Source: Dyella silvae (GTDB taxonomy: Bacteria > Pseudomonadota > Gammaproteobacteria > Xanthomonadales > Rhodanobacteraceae). Taken from it: a stretch of 64,000 nt of DNA. Under the pieces are notes generated by a model. The model saw nothing but the letters and a program-made list of their open reading frames with translations, was not told where the DNA came from and did not search any database. The DNA is taken from contig NZ_JAPJBQ010000011.1 of assembly GCF_026421305.1 (NCBI RefSeq), positions 1 to 64,000 on the forward strand, read 5' to 3'. This document shows positions 35,849-44,667 of the stretch, piece by piece; position 1 is the stretch's first letter, and every line of letters begins with the position of its first letter. A program made the position numbers and the translations under genes.

Positions 35849-36637
35849 ATGAAACTCTCACTCGTTGCCCCTGCGTTGCTGGCCGCTCTGATCGTCAACA
35901 CGCCGGCCTTGGCGGTAGGCCGCCTGCTGGACATGAGCGTGTACGACCGCACCACGCAACAGGAGTTGCCGGTCTATCGCTACGAGGGCCGCTACTACAT
36001 TGCCGGGCAACCCGGCCACCGTTACCAGATTCAACTGCACAATCGCGAAGGCAGCCGCGTTCTCGGCGTGCTTTCGGTCGATGGCGTAAACGTGCTCTCC
36101 GGCGACACCGCCGACTGGTCGCAAACCGGCTATGTGCTCGATCCGTTTGCGGCATCCGATATACGCGGCTGGCGCAAAAGTCTTTCGCAAGTGGCCGACT
36201 TCGTCTTTGCCGATGCGTCGCGCAGTTATGCCGCGCGCACCGGGCGCCCGGACAATGTGGGCGTGATCGGCATGGCCGTGTTCCGTTCGCGCCCGCCGCT
36301 ATTGCCCATTCGCCCCATGGCGGTGGCGCCGGCGAACCGGGCCACCGAGAGTTCTGCCGCACCGGCAGCCGCAGCGCAGGCTGCGCCGTCCGCCGAGGCG
36401 AAAGCAATGGCGGACCTTGGCGAACCCTTAGGCACCGGTCATGGTCAGCGCGAAACGTCGGTGGTGAGTTACACCGACTTCCGGCGCGTCTCATCAACCC
36501 CCGACGAGGTGGTCACGCTGTATTACGACACGCGCGAGCGCCTTGTCGCGCAGGGCGTGATTCCAGCGGCCGAGCGCACGTCAGTGACCCTGCCCGACCC
36601 CTTCCCGGCCGGTCACTTCGTGCCCGATCCGCGATAA
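35849..36637 (+). CDS. Hypothetical exported protein
   Basis: A 262-residue protein with signal peptide MKLSLVAPALLAALIVNTPA. An N-terminal domain of about 140 residues has an alternating aromatic pattern (PVYRYEGRYYIAGQPGHRY, VLSVDGVNVLSGDTADW, SRSYAARTGRPDNVGVIGMA) suggestive of a beta-sandwich. A Pro/Ala-rich linker and a C-terminal segment (ETSVVSYTDFRRVSSTPDE) follow. No cysteines or enzyme motif noted. Probably periplasmic or surface exposed; I do not recognise a named family. Confidence 0.72.
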   Translation: MKLSLVAPALLAALIVNTPALAVGRLLDMSVYDRTTQQELPVYRYEGRYYIAGQPGHRYQIQLHNREGSRVLGVLSVDGVNVLSGDTADWSQTGYVLDPFAASDIRGWRKSLSQVADFVFADASRSYAARTGRPDNVGVIGMAVFRSRPPLLPIRPMAVAPANRATESSAAPAAAAQAAPSAEAKAMADLGEPLGTGHGQRETSVVSYTDFRRVSSTPDEVVTLYYDTRERLVAQGVIPAAERTSVTLPDPFPAGHFVPDPR

Positions 36638-36711
36638 CGCCAGCGCGTTCAACTTCCGTCAGGCTGGCGCATGTCAGCATGCCTGTCGTGCGCCGTTGAC
36701 GGAACCCCTCC

Positions 36712-37575
36712 ATGCCGAATGCTTTGCACAACCTGATCGGCGATCTCGAAAACGATCGCTCACTCGACCAACCCACCCGGTGGCGCGAGCGTATCGATGC
36801 GTTGGAGCGCATCGAAGATCTGCTCGTGTACGAGGCCGAGGCACTTCCCCCAGCTACGCCACTGCACCAGCGCGTGCGGGCGCTACAGTCACGACTGGAG
36901 AGCATCCAGAGCCGCCTCTACGAAGCAATCCGCATGGCCATCGTGCAGGGCGCCGGCGCCCAGGCGTTGCGCGGTTGGGCATCGCCGTGTGACGACGCCG
37001 ACCCGCAAAGCTACGACCATCTCGATGCGCTGATCAGCGATGTGCTGTCGTTCGAGGAACCTTCGGGCGCGATCGCGGCGCTGGACGATGAGATGGTGTT
37101 CTACCAGCCCACGCCCGCCCGCCATGTGTTCGACCTGATCGAACGCGCCGGTATCGGCCCGCACGATGTGCTGATCGATCTGGGTTCAGGGCTCGGGCAC
37201 GTGCCCTTGCTGGTGTCCATCTGCACCGGTGCACGCTGTATCGGCATCGAACGAGAGGCTGCCTATGTCACGGCGGCACGCCGTAGCGCAGAAAGCCTGA
37301 AGGTGCGCGATGTGGCCTTCATTGCGCAGGATGCACGCGAGGCCGATCTTTCCCGCGCGACCGTGTTCTATCTCTATACGCCATTCACCGGCGGCTTGCT
37401 TCGCGAAGTGCTCGACAAGATCCGGCACGAGGCCGGCAAACGCGCTATACGCATCGCCACGCTGGGCCCCTGCACCGCGATGGTGGGTGCCGAACCCTGG
37501 CTGACACCGGTTGGCGCGCAGCACGCCCACCGCATCACCCTGTTCCGGCCGAACGCGCTGCCAGGTCGCCATTAA
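36712..37575 (+). CDS. Class I SAM-dependent methyltransferase
   Basis: A 287-residue protein. The C-terminal half holds a Rossmann methyltransferase core: VLIDLGSGLGHVPLLVSICT (motif I), CIGIEREAAYVTAARR (motif II), VAFIAQDAREADLSRATVFY (DOT1-like motif order). The N-terminal half is helical and acidic. Substrate cannot be deduced. Stands 75 bases after the previous gene on the same strand. Confidence 0.78.
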   Translation: MPNALHNLIGDLENDRSLDQPTRWRERIDALERIEDLLVYEAEALPPATPLHQRVRALQSRLESIQSRLYEAIRMAIVQGAGAQALRGWASPCDDADPQSYDHLDALISDVLSFEEPSGAIAALDDEMVFYQPTPARHVFDLIERAGIGPHDVLIDLGSGLGHVPLLVSICTGARCIGIEREAAYVTAARRSAESLKVRDVAFIAQDAREADLSRATVFYLYTPFTGGLLREVLDKIRHEAGKRAIRIATLGPCTAMVGAEPWLTPVGAQHAHRITLFRPNALPGRH

Positions 37576-37789
37576 GCGGAGAGGAAAGCCTTTCCGGGCT
37601 TCGCCCTTGGCATGCCAGCGCGTCCATGGGCACAGCATGATGGTGTTGAGCCACTCCCGCAGGTGCGGTCGCCGGGCGCGCACCCTGCCAACCCCTTGAT
37701 CCCGAAAGACTCAGGGCAGCGCTTCGGCTCAAAGCTTGACGGTGGCGTTACACTTGCGCGTCTGTGCTGTAACCCCCGAAGGAACCCGC

Positions 37790-38392
37790 ATGAGCGAGCG
37801 TCACGATCCGACCGAAGTCACCCGCGAACAGGCCGAAGAGGCCGTGCGCGTCCTGCTGCGCTGGTCGGGCGAGGATCCCAGCCGTGAGGGCCTGCTGGAT
37901 ACGCCCAAGCGCGTGGTGAAGGCGTATCGCGACTGGTTCTCCGGTTATCAGATCGACCCAGGCGAATATCTGCGCCGCACCTTCGAAGAAGTGGCCGGTT
38001 ACGACGAAATGGTGGTGCTGCGCGACATCGAGTTCGAAAGCCACTGCGAGCATCACATGGCGCCGATCATCGGCCGCGCGCACGTCGGCTACCTGCCGAC
38101 CAACCGTGTAGTGGGCATCAGCAAACTGGCGCGCGTGGTCGACGCTTATGCGCGCCGCTTCCAGGTGCAGGAAAAGATGACCGCGCAGATTGCGCAGTGC
38201 ATCCAGGAAAACCTGCAACCAGCCGGCGTGGCCGTGGTGGTCGACGCCAGCCACGAATGCATGACCACGCGCGGCGTACACAAGCGCGGTGTGTCGATGA
38301 TCACCAGCCAGATGCTGGGTGCGTTCCGCGATGACGCACGGACGCGCTCGGAGTTCCTGCAGTTCATCGGCATCCGCGGCGGCAACCGCTGA
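37790..38392 (+). CDS. folE: GTP cyclohydrolase I FolE
   Basis: A 200-residue type I enzyme converting GTP to 7,8-dihydroneopterin triphosphate, the first step of folate/pterin synthesis. The zinc-site motifs are visible as [12 protein letters not shown] (Cys86, His89) and SHECMTTRG (Cys157). [21 protein letters not shown] and [15 protein letters not shown] are typical. ATG at 37790 has GAAGGA upstream. Only 13 bases separate its stop from the condensin-like operon, so transcription may continue into it. Confidence 0.95.
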   Translation: MSERHDPTEVTREQAEEAVRVLLRWSGEDPSREGLLDTPKRVVKAYRDWFSGYQIDPGEYLRRTFEEVAGYDEMVVLRDIEFESHCEHHMAPIIGRAHVGYLPTNRVVGISKLARVVDAYARRFQVQEKMTAQIAQCIQENLQPAGVAVVVDASHECMTTRGVHKRGVSMITSQMLGAFRDDARTRSEFLQFIGIRGGNR

Positions 38393-38405
38393 AGCCGTCC
38401 GCTTG

Positions 38406-39707
38406 ATGCATTCGATCGATAGCGCAGACGCCGACGAGCGTCTGCAAGACGTACTGCGCGGCGGCGTCAGCGCCGAAGACCTCCCAGCCGTATTTCCGCT
38501 GCTGCGCGGCCGCTCGCTGCTGCGCGCTTTCAGCGCCCTGTTCCATGGCAGCGAAACCCAGGTGGTGCTTCGCCTGCTGGTGCTGCGCACGCTGGGCGCG
38601 CGCGCTCACGCACCGGAATGGACGCCCGCCGAGATCCGTGACCAGCTCGCGTTTGTCGAGCCGGTGAAGCTGGAAACGGTGGTGCAACGCCTCAAGGAGC
38701 ACGAGCTGCTCACCTGGGACAACGAAACGCTGCGCTATCGCGTGAGTCCGTTGGGCCGCAAAGCACTCGCCGCCGTCAGCACGCTGCTCGAATTTGAGCG
38801 CGACGACGAAGACGGCCTGGGCTACATCACCGCGCAGCTCGCCGCGGGGCAGGCAGTGGGCCGCATTTCCGCCGACGAGCTCGGACACCTGTTGTCGCGC
38901 CTGTCGGAGCTGAAGGAAGACTTCGACCGCGCCGTGCTGTCCGGCTCCGAACACCGTATTCGCCGTGCGGCGCTTCGCCTGGAATCGGTGTGGACCTGGG
39001 TGGAGAAAGGCACCGAGGTGGTGAGCGCTATCGCCGATAGCGAAGAACTCGACTCCGCCGCGCACCGTCTTGCCCAGGCCGTCGGCCGTGCGCAAAGCGC
39101 GTTGCTGCGGCAGGCCGGCGTATTCCAGCGCGAACTCAACAAGATCGATCAGCACCGCGTGCATCTCGGCCGCACGGGCCTTTCGTCGTCCGATCTCGTG
39201 GCGTGGCTGCGCTCGCTGACGCCCGATGCGCTGGCCCAGCACGCCGACGAAGCACATCAGCTGCCGCTGCAGCCGCCCTTTCTGCAAGACCAGATCGCGC
39301 TGGACGTGGCCGAGTACGAACTACTGGAACGCGAGCGTGCCGCTGCTGAAAGCACCGAGCTGCCAGCATCGGAAAGCACGCCGACCACGCACGATCTGCC
39401 GATCGACGAGGACGACCTGTCGCCGTTGCTTACCTGGCACAGCGAACTGGCAGCCGTGAACGAACCGCTGGAACTTACCGATGCGTTGCGCGGCGATGAC
39501 TACGCGCTAAGCGCCTATCGCCTTTCGCTGCTCGGTCTGCTCGGCGATCCCGAATCTTCTGCGCTGCAGGGCCCCACCGCCGACCTGGCACGGTTGCCGC
39601 TGAAGCTGGAAATCGAACCGCGCCTGATCGATCCAGGCCTGGCGACGATCGCGCTGGTCAGCGCGGGTCGCCTGCATCCACGCAAGGATAAGAAACCCCA
39701 TGCATGA
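38406..39707 (+). CDS. MksF/JetA-like kleisin subunit of an SMC complex
   Basis: A 433-residue protein, first of three overlapping genes. It has an N-terminal helical/winged-helix part (EWTPAEIRDQLAFVEPVKLE, LKEHELLTWDNETLRYRVS), a long helical middle (SRLSELKEDFDRAVLSGSEH) and a C-terminal domain, which fits a kleisin of the MukF/MksF/JetA kind. Sequence similarity is weak to my eye, so the call leans on the gene order F-E-B, the size and the SMC partner downstream. It overlaps the next gene by eight bases. Confidence 0.68.
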   Translation: MHSIDSADADERLQDVLRGGVSAEDLPAVFPLLRGRSLLRAFSALFHGSETQVVLRLLVLRTLGARAHAPEWTPAEIRDQLAFVEPVKLETVVQRLKEHELLTWDNETLRYRVSPLGRKALAAVSTLLEFERDDEDGLGYITAQLAAGQAVGRISADELGHLLSRLSELKEDFDRAVLSGSEHRIRRAALRLESVWTWVEKGTEVVSAIADSEELDSAAHRLAQAVGRAQSALLRQAGVFQRELNKIDQHRVHLGRTGLSSSDLVAWLRSLTPDALAQHADEAHQLPLQPPFLQDQIALDVAEYELLERERAAAESTELPASESTPTTHDLPIDEDDLSPLLTWHSELAAVNEPLELTDALRGDDYALSAYRLSLLGLLGDPESSALQGPTADLARLPLKLEIEPRLIDPGLATIALVSAGRLHPRKDKKPHA

Positions 39708-40413
39708 CGAAACCGCCGCGCTCGTCGCGCGACTGTTATCCCAGCGCTGGCTGCCACGCGACGACGCGCAGGCACGCAAGGCGCTGCTCGACGAAGCGTT
39801 TCGCGAAGAGCTGGACCGCCGCCTCGCGGCCGTCGGGCTGGAACTGCGCGAACACCCCTACTCTGCCTATATCGGCGTCGCCGTAGCCCGCGCCAACGAG
39901 AAGCACGTGTTCGGCGGCAGCGACAGCTGGATCTCCAACACACTGCAACTGGATCGCGACGCGGTAGCGTTGCTCGTGGTGCTGTGGGCGCTGATCGTGC
40001 TGCCCAAGCGCCAGCGACAGCTCGAGCGCCAGCAGGCCGAGGCCGATGCCTCGCAGACACTAATGTTTGCCGAGGCAAAACCGATTTCGCGCGATCCGTC
40101 GCTCTCGCCCGTAGTGGCCGAGCGCACCCTGCTTGCCGACTTCGCCGACAAGCTCGGTGGCAAGACGCGCGTGAACTTCAATCTTGGCCTGCTCTCGCGC
40201 CACGGCTTCATCGCCCGCCGCAAAGGTGACCTCGCCGAGGGACCGCTGCTCGATCTGGTGTTCGATTACGAACGCACCGCGCGACGCATCCTCGATGGCG
40301 CACTGGGCGATCTGCTTGCCGGCCTCACGCCTCGCGACGCCGGCAACGACAGTGACGAGCCCTTGTACGACGACACCGAACTCGAAGACAGCGAAGTGAC
40401 CGACGATGTTTGA
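39700..40413 (+). CDS. MksE/JetB-like accessory subunit of an SMC complex
   Basis: A 237-residue protein with two winged-helix-like portions (LALL-type helices at LQLDRDAVALLVVLWALIVL, then VVAERTLLADFADKLGGKTR and LGLLSRHGFIARRKGDLAEG with a beta wing) and an acidic C-terminal tail. This is the layout of KITE subunits such as MukE, MksE and JetB, which bind the kleisin and DNA. Start and stop overlap the neighbouring genes by eight bases each, so the three proteins are probably made in fixed ratio. Confidence 0.68.
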   Translation: MHDETAALVARLLSQRWLPRDDAQARKALLDEAFREELDRRLAAVGLELREHPYSAYIGVAVARANEKHVFGGSDSWISNTLQLDRDAVALLVVLWALIVLPKRQRQLERQQAEADASQTLMFAEAKPISRDPSLSPVVAERTLLADFADKLGGKTRVNFNLGLLSRHGFIARRKGDLAEGPLLDLVFDYERTARRILDGALGDLLAGLTPRDAGNDSDEPLYDDTELEDSEVTDDV

Positions 40414-43198
40414 TTTCCGCAGCCTCGAAGTCATTCACTGGGACTACTGGCAGCGCTTCAGCCTGCCACTGGATACCAACATCGTTACCGTCGTGGGCCC
40501 CAACGGTTCGGGTAAAACCACGCTGCTCGATGCGCTGCGCACGCTGCTCACCATCGATTGCGCCGGCAACCGCGACTACAAGAGCTATCTGCGCCACAAC
40601 GGCAAGCCGTTTTCGTGGCTGCGCGCCCGCGTAGGCAACATCCCGGGGCCACGCGGCGAGCGTCCGTTCTTCCCGATCATGGACAGCGAAGTGACGCTGG
40701 CCGTGCGCATCCAGAAGAAGGGCGGCGAATGGCAACGCCAGTACGCCGTGCTTGGCGGCGACGTGAGCATCGATGACATCGAAGCGCGCAACGATTGGCT
40801 GGGGTTGCGCGAGTATCGCGTACGGCTGGAAGGCGCCGGCCTTTCGCAAGCGATTCGCCGCGTGCTCACGCTGGAACAAGGCGCCACCGACAAGCTTTGC
40901 CAGATGGCGCCCAAGGCGCTGCTCGATCTGGTGTTCGACGTGTTCGGCGACAAGGTCGTGCTCGAGGACTACCAGCGCGCGCGCAACGAACAAGCCGAGG
41001 CCGATCGCGAGCTGCACGGCCTGGAGCATCAGCTCTCCCTGATCGGCGTAAGCCTGCAGGAGGCCGAGGGCCGCGTGCGTTCGTGGCAGGAGTGGGACGC
41101 GCTCAAGCACGAGCACACCGATCTCGTGGCCGAAACATTACCGCGCACCGAGCTGGCAGAACTGCACGCCGCCATCCGTGGCGCGCGCCCGCAACTGCTT
41201 GGCCTCAAGCGAAAGTGCCGCGATCTATCGGCACGCGACGTGGAATTGCAGCTGCACCTCCAGACGCTCGACGCCCAGGAAGAGCATTTGCGCGGCCAGC
41301 AGCACTCTGCCGACCAGGCTCGTCAGCAGGCCAAGCAACAGCTGGATGAGGCACGCCGCGCCGAGACAGAGAACGCCACGCTGCTCAAACAGGATCAGCA
41401 CCTGCGCAAGCTGGTGGCCGAACAGGATGGCGCTGATCACGAGAAGCAGGGTAAGCAGCTGGTGGATGCACGCAGCCAGCTGGGACGTCTGCAGACGGAA
41501 GAGACTCGTCTGCGCGATCAGTTGACCACGCTTACCGCCCAGCTGGGCGCATGGCGCCGCGGCCAGCGCTACACGCCAGAGTTCGAGCAATCGTTCCGCC
41601 GTGCCCTGGATGATGCCGGCATCGGCCACAGCATGCTCAGCGAAATCGTGGAGATCAGCGATCCTCGCTGGCAGGCCGCTGTCGAAGCTGTCCTCGCGGG
41701 TTATCGCCATGTGGTGCTGCTCGATCATCCCCGCGACCGCGAGGCAGCGTGGCGCCTCGGCGAACAGCATCGCTACAAGCATTTCGTGGTGGCCGATCGC
41801 GCGCCTTCCACCACGCCTACCCGTGGCTCGCTGCTCGAAGTGGTGGATTTCAACGCCGCCGCGCCCGAGTGGCTGTTGCGCCAGCTCGATCGCATCCGCC
41901 GCGTCGATGACGTGGCCGACGGCGCCAAGCTGGGCAAGGATCAGGATTGGATCACGCCGCAAGGTTACTTCCGCGAACGTCGCGGCGGCCGTCATCTCGG
42001 CGTGGACGATGTCTATTTCGGCAGCGCTGCACGCGAGCGCCAGCTGCGCGAGGGCGAGGCGCGCTTGCAGTCGATCGAGCAACAGCTGCGCACCATCGCC
42101 GAGCAGCGCAAGCAATGGCAGCAGCAGGCCAGCGATGCTGAAAGCCTGCTACGCGGTGCCAACGCCAGCGGCCAGCTGGCCGACCGCGCCGATGAATTCG
42201 CGGACGCGCATGAAGCGCAGGCAGCGCTGCAAGATGACGTACAGCGTTGTGCCGACAGCTATGCCGCTGCCGAAGCCCACTACGAAGCTGTGCGCGAAAA
42301 GCGACAGCAGAACTCGCGCCAGCGCGACAACGATGCGCGCGAACACAAGCAAGTGCAGCAGCAACTGGCCGACAGCGCGCGTCAGTTCAACCAGTTCCGC
42401 AACGAGCAAGTGGATCGCCTCAAGGCGTTCCGGCACAAACGCGGCCACGTGCGCCCCGCTCACCGCAGCCGCCGCGCCATGCTCGAACTTCGCGAACGCT
42501 ACGAATCGCCTGCATCCGTGCGCCGCGAAATCGATCGTATCGAACGCCGCCTCAACGAAGGCCACTGGGAAACCGACGAAGGCTGTCTGCCGCTGCGCGA
42601 CAAGTACTCCAACGACCATGAAGGTCTGAAGGACGATCTGCAGCGCCGCCGCGTACACCTGGAACGTGCCGGCCGCATCACCACCGAAGCACGCGGCGCC
42701 TATCTCAACGTGCTGCGCAACACGGTGAAGCGCTACGCCCGCAATCTCAAGGTGTTGGCGGACCTGGCGGGCATCGGCGTCGAAGTGGATCTGCCGGAGC
42801 TGTCCAACGAAGACCTGGCACTGGCGCAGGCTGGTCTCACGGTCCGCTTCGAGTTCGACAAGAAGGGCTGGATCGGCATGGACGACGGCGAAGCCTCCGG
42901 CGGTCAGCAGGTGATGAAGTCGCTGTTGCTGCTGGTGGCGCTGATGCGCGACGAAGATCGCCCCGGCGGCTTCGTGTTCATCGACGAACCGTTCGCCCAT
43001 CTGGACATCTTCAACATCGATAAGGTGGGCGCCTTCCTCAAGTCGACTCGCGCCCAGTACATTCTCACTACCCCGGCCACGCACAACATCAACGTGTTCC
43101 AGCCCAGCGACCTCACCCTGGTGACCAGCAAGCGCCGTCCCGGCGCCACCTGGGCGCAACCGTTGGCGGTACTGCGCCGCCGCACTGAGGCCGCCTGA
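40406..43198 (+). CDS. MksB/JetC-like SMC ATPase
   Basis: A 930-residue SMC-type ATPase. Walker A GPNGSGKT is at residues 31-38, the ABC signature ASGGQ at 830-834, Walker B FVFIDEP at 856-862 followed by the D-loop HLD. Two coiled-coil arms (about 190-390 and 545-760, with QQAKQQLDEARRAETENAT and EHKQVQQQLADSARQFNQF) flank a compact hinge (about 395-540, with ISDPRWQAAVEAVLAGYRHV). This is shorter than MukB (about 1480) and near MksB size. All ATPase residues look intact. It probably loops or compacts DNA with the two preceding proteins. No JetD/MksG nuclease gene follows. Confidence 0.82.
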   Translation: MFDFRSLEVIHWDYWQRFSLPLDTNIVTVVGPNGSGKTTLLDALRTLLTIDCAGNRDYKSYLRHNGKPFSWLRARVGNIPGPRGERPFFPIMDSEVTLAVRIQKKGGEWQRQYAVLGGDVSIDDIEARNDWLGLREYRVRLEGAGLSQAIRRVLTLEQGATDKLCQMAPKALLDLVFDVFGDKVVLEDYQRARNEQAEADRELHGLEHQLSLIGVSLQEAEGRVRSWQEWDALKHEHTDLVAETLPRTELAELHAAIRGARPQLLGLKRKCRDLSARDVELQLHLQTLDAQEEHLRGQQHSADQARQQAKQQLDEARRAETENATLLKQDQHLRKLVAEQDGADHEKQGKQLVDARSQLGRLQTEETRLRDQLTTLTAQLGAWRRGQRYTPEFEQSFRRALDDAGIGHSMLSEIVEISDPRWQAAVEAVLAGYRHVVLLDHPRDREAAWRLGEQHRYKHFVVADRAPSTTPTRGSLLEVVDFNAAAPEWLLRQLDRIRRVDDVADGAKLGKDQDWITPQGYFRERRGGRHLGVDDVYFGSAARERQLREGEARLQSIEQQLRTIAEQRKQWQQQASDAESLLRGANASGQLADRADEFADAHEAQAALQDDVQRCADSYAAAEAHYEAVREKRQQNSRQRDNDAREHKQVQQQLADSARQFNQFRNEQVDRLKAFRHKRGHVRPAHRSRRAMLELRERYESPASVRREIDRIERRLNEGHWETDEGCLPLRDKYSNDHEGLKDDLQRRRVHLERAGRITTEARGAYLNVLRNTVKRYARNLKVLADLAGIGVEVDLPELSNEDLALAQAGLTVRFEFDKKGWIGMDDGEASGGQQVMKSLLLLVALMRDEDRPGGFVFIDEPFAHLDIFNIDKVGAFLKSTRAQYILTTPATHNINVFQPSDLTLVTSKRRPGATWAQPLAVLRRRTEAA

Positions 43199-43200
43199 CC

Positions 43201-43554
43201 ATGCGCCGGCCTGCGTCACCTGCCTTTCGCAGCGTGATGCTGGCCGGCCTGCTTTTGCTGCCGATGGCGCTCCGGGCGCAGAGCACGCCTGAGGAGTATC
43301 TGCGCACGTTTGACACGGATGGCGATGGGCGGGTCAGCGAGGCTGAGTATGTCGCCCATTTGAGTGAAGGTTTTTACCGGCTGGATCGCAATGGGGATGG
43401 GGTATTGGAGGCCGATGAGTTGCCGGGTGGTCATGGCAAGCCGGTGACGCTCAAGCAGTTTCAGGACAATTTGCGACGGCAGTTTCATAAGTTGGATCGC
43501 AACCACGATGGGTATCTGGACGCGCGTGAGTTGACGCAGCCGCCGCAAGGGTGA
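43201..43554 (+). CDS. Exported EF-hand calcium-binding protein
   Basis: A 117-residue protein with an N-terminal signal peptide (SVMLAGLLLLPMALRAQ) and three EF-hand loops: DTDGDGRVSEAE, DRNGDGVLEADE and DRNHDGYLDARE, each with acidic positions 1, 3, 5 and 12. It should bind calcium in the periplasm or outside the cell. Its ATG is two bases after the SMC gene stop, so it is probably translated from the same message despite the unrelated location. Confidence 0.88.
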   Translation: MRRPASPAFRSVMLAGLLLLPMALRAQSTPEEYLRTFDTDGDGRVSEAEYVAHLSEGFYRLDRNGDGVLEADELPGGHGKPVTLKQFQDNLRRQFHKLDRNHDGYLDARELTQPPQG

Positions 43555-43586
43555 GGCTGCCTCCGATCTTCGCTCCTGCCCTTATC

Positions 43587-44590
43587 TCCCTCTCCCCTCC
43601 GGGGAGAGGGCTGGGGTGAGGGGTGGGTGCTTGCGGTAGCGTTTCTATCTCTCGCCTTTGCTCTGATGTGACGTTTCCGCCAGCGTGCTCGCCTGCGGCG
43701 CTTCCGACGATCTGCCGATCGCCGGGTCACTTCTCTTTGCTTGCCCAAAGAGAAGTAACCAAGAGAAAAGGCACCCCGCTTGGCGCTTGCCGGGCCTTAT
43801 GGCCCGGCAAGTCCGTGAGGGTTGGCCGGGCTTTTCGACAGGGCTTCCTGCCCTGACGAAAAGGGATCGGCATCCATGCCGATCCCCCTGCGGGCCTGAT
43901 CGTCCAACCCTCACCGCCGCACAGGGGCCCCGCAGGTCAAAAGCGCAAAGGCTCGTGCCGCTGGCGCGGCACATCGCATTGCAGTTCGTCTGGCGGTTTT
44001 TCTGTAGGAGCGCATTGGTGCGCGACCAGCCTACGGAGAGGCAACGACATGACGCTGCGGTCGCGCACAAGTGCGCTCCTACAGGGAACCCATGGGCACG
44101 GAGAAACCACGGCCGCGGCTTCAGGCGCGCGGTGCGCGCCGCTCTGGCTCTGGCTTTCGCTCTTGACCTCCGGGCCCCTATGGCGCGGCGGGCGGGTGGA
44201 GGAATAGCCCGCAGGGTGGCCGGCAGGGAGGCCGGCCAGTTTTTCGTCAGGACAGGGATGTCCTGTCGAAAAACCCCGTAACCCGCCCGCGTACCTTCCG
44301 GGCTGCAAGCCCGGAAGGCGCGCCATCGGGGTGGCCTCTCTTTTGGTTACTTTTCTCTGGCCAAACAGAGAAAAGTGACCCGGCCTCCGGCAGGAGGTCG
44401 GAAGCCCGCCGCAGGCGAGCCAGGTCGCGGAATCCTCACACCAGAGCAAAGTCACTGGATGACCAGCCTTCGGCTGTTGTGAAGCGCTTCCAGCCTTCGC
44501 TGGGATGACGGTGAGGGGAATGGGCGTTACCGCGAGCACCCACCCCTCACCCCAACCCTCTCCCCGGAGGGGAGAGGGAGCTAAAAGCAT
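43587..44590. repeat. Large nested palindromic REP island 2
   Basis: Same plan as the island at 30685. From the left: TCTCCCCTCCGGGGAGA (43592-43608), a CGATCTGCCGATCG arm, TGCCGGGCCTTATGGCCCGG, AGGGCTTCCTGCCCT, GGGATCGGCATCCATGCC (near 43863-43883), the central GTAGGAGCGCA pair (44004-44083), then modules in reverse to TCTCCCCGGAGGGGAGA (44560-44576). The stretch 43783-43930 is nearly identical to 30914-31061. An extra CGACAGGACATCCCTGTCC hairpin and CCGGGCTGCAAGCCCGG occur in the right half. No gene is supported within it. Confidence 0.85.
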
Positions 44591-44667
44591 CGCCAGAACT
44601 CCCCCTCCCCCACACCCCTCTTCCCCCCAATCAGCTATCGTGCATGCCTCCCCACGAGTCTCATCTC

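Noticed and set aside
38406-43198. Complete Wadjet (JetABCD) defence system
   Set aside because: Only three subunits are present; no TOPRIM nuclease follows, and the flanks are folE and an EF-hand gene rather than defence genes.
30685-44590. CRISPR arrays
   Set aside because: Repeats are palindromic hairpins of mixed types at irregular distances without unique spacers, and there are no cas genes.
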